NCBI RefSeq assembly: GCF_014199335.1 | Contig: NZ_JACIJI010000001.1 | Coordinates: 992,001 to 1,056,000 of the forward strand | Reading direction: 5' to 3' | Source of the DNA: Stakelama sediminis | GTDB taxonomy: Bacteria > Pseudomonadota > Alphaproteobacteria > Sphingomonadales > Sphingomonadaceae | Length of the DNA stretch: 64,000 bases | Part shown: positions 32,750 through 41,515 of the stretch, piece after piece | Numbering within the stretch: the stretch's first letter is position 1 | Layout: each line of letters begins with the position of its first letter | The notes under the pieces: generated by a model | Seen by the model: the letters and a program-made list of their open reading frames with translations, nothing else | What the model was told of the DNA's origin: nothing | Database searches by the model: none | Made by a program: the position numbers and the translations under genes

Positions 32750-33286
32750 ATGACGAAAGCCCCGCGCGCATCGACTCCATCAAAGGCGGAAGAATCCCGC
32801 CGGATCGGTCATGCCCGCTCGGTTTCCGAACTGCTGCCCAATGTCGGGCGCGCGGCATTCCGGCGCTTCGGCTTCGTGCAAAGCGCGGTGGTCAGCCGCT
32901 GGGCGGAAATCGTCGGCGAACGCTATGCCCGCGTCTCAGCCCCCGAATCGCTGCGCTTTCCGCACGGGGAACGGTCGCAGGGGGTGCTGACCCTGACGGT
33001 CGCGGGCGCGCACGGCACGATGATGCAGCATATCGCCCCTGAAATCATCGAACGCGTCAACCGCTTCTTCGGCTATCCGGCCGTTGCGCGCGTGCAGTTC
33101 CGGCAGGGGGAGGTCGCGCGCCGCAAGACGCCGCAGACACGCTCCGCCCCCGTGCGCCCGACGGAAGCGGACGCCTCGCCAAAGGAACTGCGCGCCATTG
33201 CCGATCCTGAACTGCGCGCGGTACTGGGTGCGCTTGCTTCCAGCATAGAGGGACAGGACGTCCCGAAAATCGGAAAGGTTCGTTGA
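32750..33286 (+). CDS. dciA: DciA family protein (DUF721), helicase loader
   Basis: 178-aa DUF721 protein. The DciA domain reads SVSELLPNVGRAAFRRFGFVQSAVVSRWAEIVGERYARVSAPESLRF, with the conserved W and the VGxR turn, followed by LTLTVAGAHGTMMQHIAPEIIERVNRFFGY. DciA homologues load the replicative helicase DnaB in bacteria lacking DnaC/DnaI. The C-terminus is Pro/Arg-rich and probably disordered. ATG at 32750 follows GGAGGA. Its stop overlaps the next start (TGATG), so it is coupled to the DsbA gene. Confidence 0.9.
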   Translation: MTKAPRASTPSKAEESRRIGHARSVSELLPNVGRAAFRRFGFVQSAVVSRWAEIVGERYARVSAPESLRFPHGERSQGVLTLTVAGAHGTMMQHIAPEIIERVNRFFGYPAVARVQFRQGEVARRKTPQTRSAPVRPTEADASPKELRAIADPELRAVLGALASSIEGQDVPKIGKVR

Positions 33287-33963
33287 TGAAGCGTCTGGTG
33301 TTTGCGGTATTTGCACTGTTGGCGACGCTCGGCATAGCCAGCGCATTATCCGCGAACGAGGCAAAGGACTGGCGCACCGACATTTCGATCAATACGCAGG
33401 GCACGATTCTGGTCGGCAACCCCGCCGCGCCGGTGAAGCTGGCCGAATATCTGTCGTATACCTGTCCGCACTGCGCGCATTTCACCAACGAATCCGAAAC
33501 CGATCTGGTCGGCACACTGGTCCGCGACGGCAAGGTGCAGATAGAAATGCACGCGGCCACGCGCGACGCGCTCGATTTCGCGGCGGCGATGCTGGTGCGC
33601 TGCGTCCCGCACAATGCGCTGCTGTCCACGCATGTCGCCCTGATGGAGTCGCAAGAGGGGCTGCTGTATCAGGCCGAAATGCTGCCTGCGCTGAAGATCA
33701 GGCCCGATCAGCTTACGTTGAAGGACGTTCGCAGCATGGCCGAAAATACCGATCTGTCGGTCTTTGCAAAAGCGGCCGGAATGGATGATGCCGCGATCAA
33801 CCGCTGCTACAGCGACGCGGCGTTGCTCAATCAGGTAAAGGCACAGACCAAAAAGGCATGGTCGATTATCAAGGGCACCCCTTCCTTTGCCATCAACGAC
33901 AAGCCCGTGACATCGCTCGACTGGCAGGAATTGCAGCCGAAGCTGCAACAGGCCGGTGCCTGA
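33286..33963 (+). CDS. DsbA family thioredoxin-fold protein (signal peptide)
   Basis: 225-aa exported protein. Signal peptide KRLVFAVFALLATLGIASALSA, then a DsbA/DsbG-like thioredoxin domain with YTCPHCAHF (active site CPHC near residues 57-60) and the cis-Pro loop GTPSFAIN. It should introduce or rearrange disulfides in the periplasm. The start codon overlaps the dciA stop (TGATG). A paralogous lipoprotein follows at 34011. Confidence 0.9.
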   Translation: MKRLVFAVFALLATLGIASALSANEAKDWRTDISINTQGTILVGNPAAPVKLAEYLSYTCPHCAHFTNESETDLVGTLVRDGKVQIEMHAATRDALDFAAAMLVRCVPHNALLSTHVALMESQEGLLYQAEMLPALKIRPDQLTLKDVRSMAENTDLSVFAKAAGMDDAAINRCYSDAALLNQVKAQTKKAWSIIKGTPSFAINDKPVTSLDWQELQPKLQQAGA

Positions 33964-34010
33964 ACCCGCATTCATTCCCCCACGATTTTCAGATGATAAG
34001 GATATCCCCG

Positions 34011-34748
34011 ATGCGTTTTCTGTTACTCCTGTTCCCGGCGCTGTTGCTGGCGGCCTGTTCCGGCGGCAACGGTTCCGCCATCGGTAACGGTTCCTCGGCA
34101 ACCCCCGTTGCAAGCGTGAAACCGCCTGCCGGCAAGCAATGGAGCGACGTCGTATCGGCCACGCCGGAGGGCGGGCATGTGATGGGCAACCCGAACGCAC
34201 CGATCAAGCTGGTCGAATATGGCTCACGCCTGTGCCCGGCCTGCCGTCATTTCGAACAGACGGGCTATAAACCGCTGATCAACGACTATGTCGACAGCGG
34301 CAAGGTCAGCCTCGAATTCCGCGACTTCCTGGTCCATGGTCCGATCGACATCGCCCCCACCATGCTGGGCGAATGCGTATCGGATCAGGCCTTCTTCCCG
34401 ATTCTGGAAGACATGTTCGACGCCCAGCCCGATTTCCTCAAAAAGCTCGATGGAATGTCCAGGGCGGAGCAGCAGCAGATGCAGTCGATGAAGCCGACCC
34501 AGATGGCGCTGATGCTCGGCCAGAAAATGGGCATTATCGACTTTATGAAGCAGCATGGCATGACCGAGGACAAGGCGAAGTCGTGCATCAACGATCCGGC
34601 CAAGTTCCAGAAGATTTCCGACCGGATGGAAAAGGCGACTCAGGCGGGTGTTTCCGGCACGCCCAGCTTCTTCATCAACGGCGAACAGGTGAAGAACGCG
34701 ATCAACTGGGAAGACATCCGCGCCGCCCTGCAACGCGCGGGCGCCTGA
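34011..34748 (+). CDS. DsbA family thioredoxin-fold lipoprotein
   Basis: 245-aa protein with a type II signal peptide (MRFLLLLFPALLLAAC, lipobox Cys at 16). A thioredoxin domain follows with active site CPAC in SRLCPACRHF, a helical insert (LKKLDGMSRAEQQQMQSM), and GTPSFFINGEQV as the cis-Pro loop. Probably an anchored periplasmic thiol oxidase or chaperone that works with the preceding paralogue. The ATG at 34011 has AAGGA upstream; an ATG at 33993 is also in frame. It lies 25 nt before smc. Confidence 0.9.
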   Translation: MRFLLLLFPALLLAACSGGNGSAIGNGSSATPVASVKPPAGKQWSDVVSATPEGGHVMGNPNAPIKLVEYGSRLCPACRHFEQTGYKPLINDYVDSGKVSLEFRDFLVHGPIDIAPTMLGECVSDQAFFPILEDMFDAQPDFLKKLDGMSRAEQQQMQSMKPTQMALMLGQKMGIIDFMKQHGMTEDKAKSCINDPAKFQKISDRMEKATQAGVSGTPSFFINGEQVKNAINWEDIRAALQRAGA

Positions 34749-34773
34749 TCGCGTCATGGGGGGCTGACATCGG

Positions 34774-37700
34774 GTGCGGATCAAACGGCTGAGACTGGCG
34801 GGCTTCAAAAGCTTCGTCGACGCCGCCGATCTGCGCATCGAGCCGGGACTGACCGGCATTGTCGGCCCCAATGGCTGCGGCAAGTCCAACCTGCTGGAGG
34901 CGCTGCGCTGGGCAATGGGCGAAAACTCGCCCAAGTCGATGCGCGGCGCCGGCATGGAGGACGTCATCTTCGCGGGCACCGAAAGCCGCCCGCGCCGCGA
35001 TTTCGCCGAAGTCCAGATTCTCGCCGAACAAACCGGCGGCGAGGAGGATGAGGAACTGGAGGTCGTCCGCCGCATCGAACGCGGCGCCGGTTCCGCCTAT
35101 CGCATCAACGGACGCGACGTTCGTGCGAAGGACGTGGCGCTGCTCTTCGCCGACGCCGCCACCGGCGCGCATTCGCCCGCGCTGGTCAGCCAGGGCAGGA
35201 TCAGCGCCGTCATCGCCGCCAAACCCGGTGAACGGCGGCAGATGCTGGAAGAAGCCGCCGGAATTTCCGGCCTGCACGTCCGGCGCAGGGATGCCGAGCA
35301 ACGGCTGCGCGCAACCGAAGCCAATCTTGCCCGCCTCGACGAGGTCATCGCCGATCAGGAGGCACGCGCCGCAGCCCTCAAGCGGCAGGCGCGGCAGGCG
35401 GAGCGCTATCGCCGCCTGACCGACGACATTCGCGTGGCCGAAGCACGCATGATCTATGCCCGCTGGCGCGATGCCGCCGCTGCGGCTGAAATCGCAAAAC
35501 GCGAAGCCGCAGAGGCTGAGGAACGGGTGCTCGAACGCGCCGAGGCCGAACGCGCGGCGGTCGCCCATCAGCATGCGGCAACGCAGACGCTGGGCGAAGC
35601 ACGCAGCGCCGCGCTGGCGGCCCGTGACGCCGCGGCGGAAAGCGCCCACACACTGCAAACGCTGCGCACCGAGCAGGATACGCTCACGCGCCGCATCGCC
35701 GATCTGCACTCGAGCCGCGAACGGCTGGCCGACGACCGCACGCGTGAGGGCGAACTGGCCAGCGATGCGGCGGCGGCAATCGCCCGGCTGGAGGAAGAGG
35801 GCACAGCGCTCACCCGGCGGATCGATGAGGCATCGGCGCGTATCCCGGACCTCGATCAGGCACTGGCCGCCGCCGAAAGCGCCTCACGCGATGCCGAGGT
35901 TGCACTGGCACAGGCATTGGCCGAACAGGCAAGGGAAGCCGCCGAAAAGCGCGTCGCCGAAGCAGCGCTCACCGCCGCGCGCGCGCGCCTCGACCGCGCC
36001 GACCGCGATCTGGCGCGCAGCACGGCGGAACTCGATGCACTGGCCCAGCCGGGTCCGCTCGAAACCGAACTGACCGGCGCCCGGCAGGCACGCACCGATG
36101 CCGAAACCCGGATCGCCGCCGCCCAGAGCGCCCTCGAACAGGCCGAACAGGCCCGCGAAACCGCCGTGGCGGAGCAATCGACCGCGCAATCGGCCCGTGC
36201 CGCCGCCCATGCCGAACTCGCGGCCCTCGACAGCGAAGCCAGAGCGCTCGAAAAAGCACTGCACCGCACCGCAGGCGGCGACAAGCTGCTCGACGCGCTG
36301 ACCGCGGAGCCGGGCTATGAACGCGCGCTTGCGGCCGCGCTGGGCGACGATCTGGAGGCCGGACAGGACAGCACCGCCGAACGCTTCTGGGCCATGACCC
36401 AGCCGCGCCCCGACGACCCCGCTCCGCCGCCCGGCCTGACCATGCTGGCCGAGCATGTCGATGCTCCTGCCCTGCTGACCCGGCGGCTGCGGCAGATCGT
36501 GGTCGCCGAAACCGATGACGGCCAGCCGCTCGCGGTCGGGCAACGGCTGGTGACTTTGGCGGGGTCGCTGCGCCGCTGGGACGGCTATGTCGCCAGATCG
36601 GGCGGTGCCGCCGCCGCCGAACGGCTCGAACGCCGCAACCGGCTGACCGCGCTCGAAAAGGCACGCCCCGCCGCGCAACAGGCGCTCGAAACCGCCGATT
36701 CCGCGCTGGAGACGATCGGCCAGGCGATTGCCGCCGCGCGTCAGGCGATCGAGCGCCATCGCCACGCTATCGCCACGGCCGAAACCCAACTGCGCGATGC
36801 GATCCGTGCCGAGGACCGCGCCGCTGCCGCGCTGGAGCGCATTGCCGCGCAACGCAGCGACCTCGAACAGCGGCTGGCCCGCGTGCGCGAAGATCATGAC
36901 GCCGCACAGGCCGAACTGACCGTGGCACAGGCCAATGCCGCCGCACTGCCCGACGATACGCAGACCGGCGCGCGCGTGGAAACGCTGGGCCAGACCGCCG
37001 AAGCGCGCCGGGCGGCAGCCGCCACAGCACGCGCCGACCGTACCACGCTCGATCGCCAGATTGCGCAGGATCGCGAACGCGCCGCCGCTGTCGCTACCGA
37101 GGTTCGGAACTGGAAGGCCCGCGCCGGAGAGGCCGCGCGCCGCATCACCGATATGGACAAGCGTGCCGCCGCCATCGACGCCGAAGCCGAAACGATCCGC
37201 GAGCGCCCCGACACGCTCGCAACCGCCATCGCCGCCGCGGAAACCGCGCAGATCACCAGCCGCGCAACCGCCGACGCGGCACAGGCGAAAGAGGCGGAGG
37301 CTGAAGCGGCATTGCGCAGAACCGAAGAGGCGGTGCGCACCACTGCCGAGGCGCTGGCTCAGGCGCGTGAAGCGCGTGCCGGTGCCAATGCGCGTGCCGA
37401 AAATCAGGATGCCCGCCGCATCGAAATGGGCCGCGTCGCGGGCGAACGTTTCGAATGCCCGCCGCCGGTCCTGCCCAAAAAGGCGGGGTTCGAAAGCGAT
37501 GGCGTCGGCACGCCGGAGGGCGAATCGCGCCAGCATGAAAAGCTGGTGCTCGACCGTGAACGCATCGGCCCGGTCAACCTGATTGCCGAGCGTGAACTGG
37601 AGGAACTGGAACACGCGGGTGCCACCAACGCCGCCGAGCGCGAGGAACTGGGTCAGGCGGTCAACCGGCTGCGCGGATCGATCGGCACGCTGAATCGCGA

Positions 37701-38190
37701 AGGCCGTCAGCGTCTGCTCGCCGCGTTCAAGGCGGTGGACCGGCATTTTCAGCGGCTGTTTTCAACCCTGTTCAATGGTGGCGCGGCCCATCTGGAAATG
37801 ATCGATTCGGACGACCCGCTGGAGGCGGGGCTGGAAATCATGGCGCAGCCGCCGGGCAAGAAGCTGCAATCGCTCACCCTGCTTTCGGGCGGTGAACAGG
37901 CATTGACGGCGGTGGCGCTGATCTTCGCGCTGTTCCTCACCAACCCGGCACCGATCTGCGTGCTCGATGAAGTCGACGCACCGCTCGACGACGCCAATAT
38001 CGACCGCTTCTGCGACCTGCTCGACCGGATGACGCGCGAAACCGAAACCCGCTATCTGATCGTCACCCACAATGCCGCGACGATGAGCCGGATGCACCGG
38101 CTGTTCGGCGTCACCATGGTCGAACGCGGGGTCAGCCGCCTCGTCTCGGTCGATCTGGGCGGCGCGGAAGATTTACTGGCAGCGGAATAG
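34774..38190 (+). CDS. smc: chromosome segregation protein SMC
   Basis: 1138-aa condensin ATPase. Head: Walker A IVGPNGCGKSN near residues 29-39 and, at the C-terminus, the signature LSGGEQALTAVALIFAL and Walker B CVLDEVDAPLDD. Two long Ala/Arg/Glu-rich coiled coils flank a central hinge (about residues 500-600, LTAEPGYERALAAALGDDLEA). The hinge is shorter and less canonical than in B. subtilis, as is usual for alphaproteobacteria. SMC with ScpA/ScpB compacts and separates chromosomes. Starts at GTG 34774, preceded by GGGGGC. It follows the DsbA pair on the same strand. Confidence 0.96.
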   Translation: MRIKRLRLAGFKSFVDAADLRIEPGLTGIVGPNGCGKSNLLEALRWAMGENSPKSMRGAGMEDVIFAGTESRPRRDFAEVQILAEQTGGEEDEELEVVRRIERGAGSAYRINGRDVRAKDVALLFADAATGAHSPALVSQGRISAVIAAKPGERRQMLEEAAGISGLHVRRRDAEQRLRATEANLARLDEVIADQEARAAALKRQARQAERYRRLTDDIRVAEARMIYARWRDAAAAAEIAKREAAEAEERVLERAEAERAAVAHQHAATQTLGEARSAALAARDAAAESAHTLQTLRTEQDTLTRRIADLHSSRERLADDRTREGELASDAAAAIARLEEEGTALTRRIDEASARIPDLDQALAAAESASRDAEVALAQALAEQAREAAEKRVAEAALTAARARLDRADRDLARSTAELDALAQPGPLETELTGARQARTDAETRIAAAQSALEQAEQARETAVAEQSTAQSARAAAHAELAALDSEARALEKALHRTAGGDKLLDALTAEPGYERALAAALGDDLEAGQDSTAERFWAMTQPRPDDPAPPPGLTMLAEHVDAPALLTRRLRQIVVAETDDGQPLAVGQRLVTLAGSLRRWDGYVARSGGAAAAERLERRNRLTALEKARPAAQQALETADSALETIGQAIAAARQAIERHRHAIATAETQLRDAIRAEDRAAAALERIAAQRSDLEQRLARVREDHDAAQAELTVAQANAAALPDDTQTGARVETLGQTAEARRAAAATARADRTTLDRQIAQDRERAAAVATEVRNWKARAGEAARRITDMDKRAAAIDAEAETIRERPDTLATAIAAAETAQITSRATADAAQAKEAEAEAALRRTEEAVRTTAEALAQAREARAGANARAENQDARRIEMGRVAGERFECPPPVLPKKAGFESDGVGTPEGESRQHEKLVLDRERIGPVNLIAERELEELEHAGATNAAEREELGQAVNRLRGSIGTLNREGRQRLLAAFKAVDRHFQRLFSTLFNGGAAHLEMIDSDDPLEAGLEIMAQPPGKKLQSLTLLSGGEQALTAVALIFALFLTNPAPICVLDEVDAPLDDANIDRFCDLLDRMTRETETRYLIVTHNAATMSRMHRLFGVTMVERGVSRLVSVDLGGAEDLLAAE

Positions 38191-38275
38191 CGCGCCTGAC
38201 CGGCCTCGCAAAAACCGCTTGCGGAACTGCCCGCCGGTAACTTTCTGGAAGGCATGATGTGGCACATACTGTGCC

Positions 38276-40030
38276 ATGACCGGTAAGTGGGGAATTGTTC
38301 GACTGCGTATCAGGGGGCTGGTGCTTTTTGCCGCCCTGCTGTGCGTCGGCTGCCCTGCGCTCGCCGCCGCGCATCAGCGCTGGCTGGACGGCGATTTCTG
38401 TCATGCGGTCAGTACGATATCGGCGGAAGTTCCGCCGGACAGCGCCTTTCAATGCCATGGCAAGCCGACGGGGTATCAGCATGGCAGCCTGTGGCTGCGC
38501 GTCGACCCGCAGCGGCTGGGACTGAACCTGCGCGACCTGACGCTGGTGGTCGGCAATTCACGTTTTGACCGTCTGGCCGTGCGTTTTTCCTATGCCGACG
38601 GCCAGGTGCGACAGGAACAGGTGCGGGGCGGTGATTTCGGTTCCTACTGGCGACCGGGCGGCCAGATCGCCTTTCAGGTGCCGAAGCGCGACGTTCCTCT
38701 GACGGCAATCACCTTGCGGTTCGACCGGCTCGCCAGTGCCGACCTGCTGCGTATCCGGCTGGCCGACAATGGCACAAGCGACGTGCAATTCGCGGCGCTG
38801 GCCACGGCGGTCGGCGCTGCGCTCATGCTGCTGCTGATCGGCGCCATCTATAACGCGTCGCTGGCCATCGCCATTCGTGCGCCTTTTTCGGCATGGCAAA
38901 GCGCATGGGCGGCCTGCCTGTTCATCTGGGGCGCGGTATGGGCGCAATTGCACCTGTTTCTTTTCCCGTCGCTGGCGGGCAGTTTTTCCGCCCAGCTCTG
39001 TACCGGCCTTTCGTGTCTGGCGATCACGCTTGCCACCATGAGCGCGGTCACCGCACTGAAGCGCGACCATGTTCCCGCGCTTCTCCGGCGGACGACGTTG
39101 CTGATGGGTATAGCGATCGGCATCCTCGGCATTCCCCTGTCTTTCATGCGTACCGGTCCGATCATGCTGATGGATACATTCCTCAGCCTGCTGATTCTGG
39201 CCGATCTGATCGCGGTCGCCGTTTGCCTGACCTTGGCCTGGCGGGCGGGGAGTTCCGAAGCGCGCAGCTTTGCCGGCGCCTGGGCATTGCCGATGATCGT
39301 GCTGGCCTCGACGACGTTCATTTCGACCGATCACCTGTTCTGGGGCGGCGGTTCGCAGCTTCTGGTGCTGTTTGCCGCCGCATGGCAGACGATCTGGCTA
39401 TCGATTGCGGTGTCGTTCACCTATGGGCGCCTGCGCATAGAGCGCGACCATGCCCTGCGTGCCGAGGCGCAGGCGCATGAACTTGCGCGGCGCGATCCGC
39501 TGACCGGCCTGCGCAACCGGCGCGGGTTCATGGAGGCGGTGACGCCGATGCTCGAACAATCGGCAGCGAACGGAACAGCGGTCGCGCTGATCCTGCTCGA
39601 CGTCGATCGGTTCAAGCGAGTCAACGATCAATATGGTCATGATGCCGGCGATCAGGTGCTGACCACCATCGCCTTGCGACTCAAACAGTGGGAAGGCGAA
39701 TTGTGCACCGTCGCGCGGCTGGGCGGAGAGGAATTTGCCGTGATGCTACCCGACCTCGAACCGATCGCCCTTGCCCATTTCGCCGAAAATGTCCGCCGCG
39801 AAATCGCTGCCTGCGACCATAGCGCGACTCTCGGTGCAGATGTTATAATCACGGTCAGTATCGGCATTGCCCGGATGAACGGTGCGGCCGATTTTCGCAC
39901 GCTCTATCAACAGGCGGACGAAGCGCTGTATGCCGCGAAGCATCAGGGTCGCAATCAGGTCGCTGCCACCACAATGATTCAGGCGGATTCGCCCGGTTTC
40001 GTCGAATCGCCGCTGGTCGCCAGCCGCTGA
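38276..40030 (+). CDS. membrane diguanylate cyclase with periplasmic sensor
   Basis: 584-aa protein. A signal or first helix (LVLFAALLCVGCPALAAA) is followed by a periplasmic beta-rich sensor of about 170 residues, roughly seven membrane helices (7TMR-like arrangement, about 180-390), and a C-terminal GGDEF domain with DPLTGLRNRRGF, LDVDRFKRVND and the active site LGGEEF near 483. It makes c-di-GMP from two GTP. No RxxD autoinhibitory site is seen just before GGEEF (TVARLGGEEF), so product inhibition may be weak. The signal it senses is unknown. No EAL domain. Confidence 0.9.
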   Translation: MTGKWGIVRLRIRGLVLFAALLCVGCPALAAAHQRWLDGDFCHAVSTISAEVPPDSAFQCHGKPTGYQHGSLWLRVDPQRLGLNLRDLTLVVGNSRFDRLAVRFSYADGQVRQEQVRGGDFGSYWRPGGQIAFQVPKRDVPLTAITLRFDRLASADLLRIRLADNGTSDVQFAALATAVGAALMLLLIGAIYNASLAIAIRAPFSAWQSAWAACLFIWGAVWAQLHLFLFPSLAGSFSAQLCTGLSCLAITLATMSAVTALKRDHVPALLRRTTLLMGIAIGILGIPLSFMRTGPIMLMDTFLSLLILADLIAVAVCLTLAWRAGSSEARSFAGAWALPMIVLASTTFISTDHLFWGGGSQLLVLFAAAWQTIWLSIAVSFTYGRLRIERDHALRAEAQAHELARRDPLTGLRNRRGFMEAVTPMLEQSAANGTAVALILLDVDRFKRVNDQYGHDAGDQVLTTIALRLKQWEGELCTVARLGGEEFAVMLPDLEPIALAHFAENVRREIAACDHSATLGADVIITVSIGIARMNGAADFRTLYQQADEALYAAKHQGRNQVAATTMIQADSPGFVESPLVASR

Positions 40031-40039
40031 AATCGGCGC

Positions 40040-40324
40040 TTATTCGCCGTCGCGCAGCCGTTCGTGATGGCGGATGACCTCATCGATGATGAACCGCAGG
40101 AATTTCTCTGAAAATTCAGGGTCCAGATCGGCATCCTGCGCCAGTTGCCGCAGCCGCGCGATCTGTCGTGCCTCGCGCCCCGGATCGGCGGGCGCCAGCC
40201 CGGTTTCCGCCTTGTAGCGGCCCACTTCCTGCGTAATCTTGAACCGTTCGGCGAGCATGTGGATCAGCGCCGCGTCGATATTGTCGATGCTCTGGCGATA
40301 ACGCGCCAGCATGTCGTCGGCCAT
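40040..40324 (-). CDS. chorismate mutase, AroQ type (second copy)
   Basis: 94-aa AroQ-type chorismate mutase: DDMLARYRQSIDNIDAALIHMLAERFKITQEVGRYKAETGL with active-site Arg and Lys, and a C-terminal KFLRFIIDEVIRHHE helix. It resembles E. coli PheA/TyrA mutase domains and differs clearly from the copy at 5194-5496. It has no fused domain. Convergent with the diguanylate cyclase gene (9-nt gap) and divergent from the polyprenyl synthase gene. Confidence 0.92.
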   Translation of the reverse strand: MADDMLARYRQSIDNIDAALIHMLAERFKITQEVGRYKAETGLAPADPGREARQIARLRQLAQDADLDPEFSEKFLRFIIDEVIRHHERLRDGE

Positions 40325-40431
40325 TCAGCCCTCCATTTGCCCGGTCGATTCGGCTTCTCGCCTGCCCTTTCACTCCATGCAACCCGCAAAACACTTGCGT
40401 CCGGACGCGCAGACGGCCACATCGCGTCACG

Positions 40432-41445
40432 ATGACCGCAACTGTCCACCGGCTGAACCCGCACGGCACCCCGTCGCTCGACCCGCTCATGGCGCTGGTC
40501 GCGCAGGATCTCAACCTCGTCAACAGCGTGATCCTCGACCGCATGCAGTCGCAAATTCCGCTGATTCCCGAGCTTGCCGGACACCTGATCGCGGGTGGGG
40601 GCAAGCGATTGCGCCCGATGCTGACGCTCGCCAGCGCAAAGCTGCTGGGGTATGAAGGCACGCGCCATCACAAACTCGCCGCCTCGGTCGAGTTCATCCA
40701 CACCGCGACTCTGCTCCATGACGATGTCGTCGACGGCTCCGACCTGCGGCGCGGGCGACGCACCGCCAATATCATCTGGGGCAATCCGGCCAGCGTGCTG
40801 GTCGGCGACTTCCTCTTCTCCCGCTCGTTCGAACTGATGGTCGAGGACGGCAGCCTGAAGGTGCTGAAAATCCTCTCCGAAGCCAGCGCGATCATTGCCG
40901 AGGGCGAGGTCAATCAGCTCACCGCCGCGCGCCGCATCGATATCGGCGAGGAGCGCTATCTCGAAATCATCGGCGCAAAAACCGCCGCGCTGTTCGCCGC
41001 CGCCTGCCGGATCGCCGCCGTAGTGGCCGAACGCGACCAGTCGGAGGAAATGGCGCTCGACGCCTATGGCCGCAATCTCGGCATCGCCTTCCAGCTTGTC
41101 GATGACGCCATCGACTATGTTTCCGACGCGGGCACGATGGGCAAGGATGCCGGCGACGATTTCCGCGAGGGCAAGATGACGCTGCCTGTCATCCTCGCCT
41201 ATGCGCGCGGCAATGACGACGCCCGCGCCTTCTGGAAAGAAGCAGTCGCCGGACGCCGGATCAGCGATGACGACTTCATGCACGCCGTCGCCCTTGTCCG
41301 CGACAGCCGCGCGGTCGACGATACGCTGGCTCGCGCGCGCCATTACGGCCAGCGCGCGATCGACGCGATCGGCGGCTTTGCCGACGGTGCCGCCAAGCGC
41401 GCGATGATCGAAGCGGTCGAGTTCGCGGTCGCGCGCGCCTATTGA
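40432..41445 (+). CDS. ispB: long-chain polyprenyl diphosphate synthase
   Basis: 337-aa trans-isoprenyl diphosphate synthase. First Asp-rich motif LLHDDVVDGSDLRRGRRT (DDxxD) near residue 95 and second QLVDDAIDYV near 222. Chain length (octa- to decaprenyl) cannot be read with certainty; a decaprenyl product for ubiquinone-10 would be usual in this bacterial group. It is a soluble homodimer that feeds quinone synthesis. Divergent from chorismate mutase, 107 nt apart. Confidence 0.93.
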   Translation: MTATVHRLNPHGTPSLDPLMALVAQDLNLVNSVILDRMQSQIPLIPELAGHLIAGGGKRLRPMLTLASAKLLGYEGTRHHKLAASVEFIHTATLLHDDVVDGSDLRRGRRTANIIWGNPASVLVGDFLFSRSFELMVEDGSLKVLKILSEASAIIAEGEVNQLTAARRIDIGEERYLEIIGAKTAALFAAACRIAAVVAERDQSEEMALDAYGRNLGIAFQLVDDAIDYVSDAGTMGKDAGDDFREGKMTLPVILAYARGNDDARAFWKEAVAGRRISDDDFMHAVALVRDSRAVDDTLARARHYGQRAIDAIGGFADGAAKRAMIEAVEFAVARAY

Positions 41446-41515
41446 GCGCACCCGCCATGCGCCGCCAGGGTCAAGACCCATTAATTGCGCGGTCGTGACC
41501 CTAAAGCCGCGAGCC

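Noticed and set aside
35884..37746. 620-codon open frame antisense to smc
   Set aside because: Complement of Ala/Arg-rich coiled-coil codons; no domain and no start signal.
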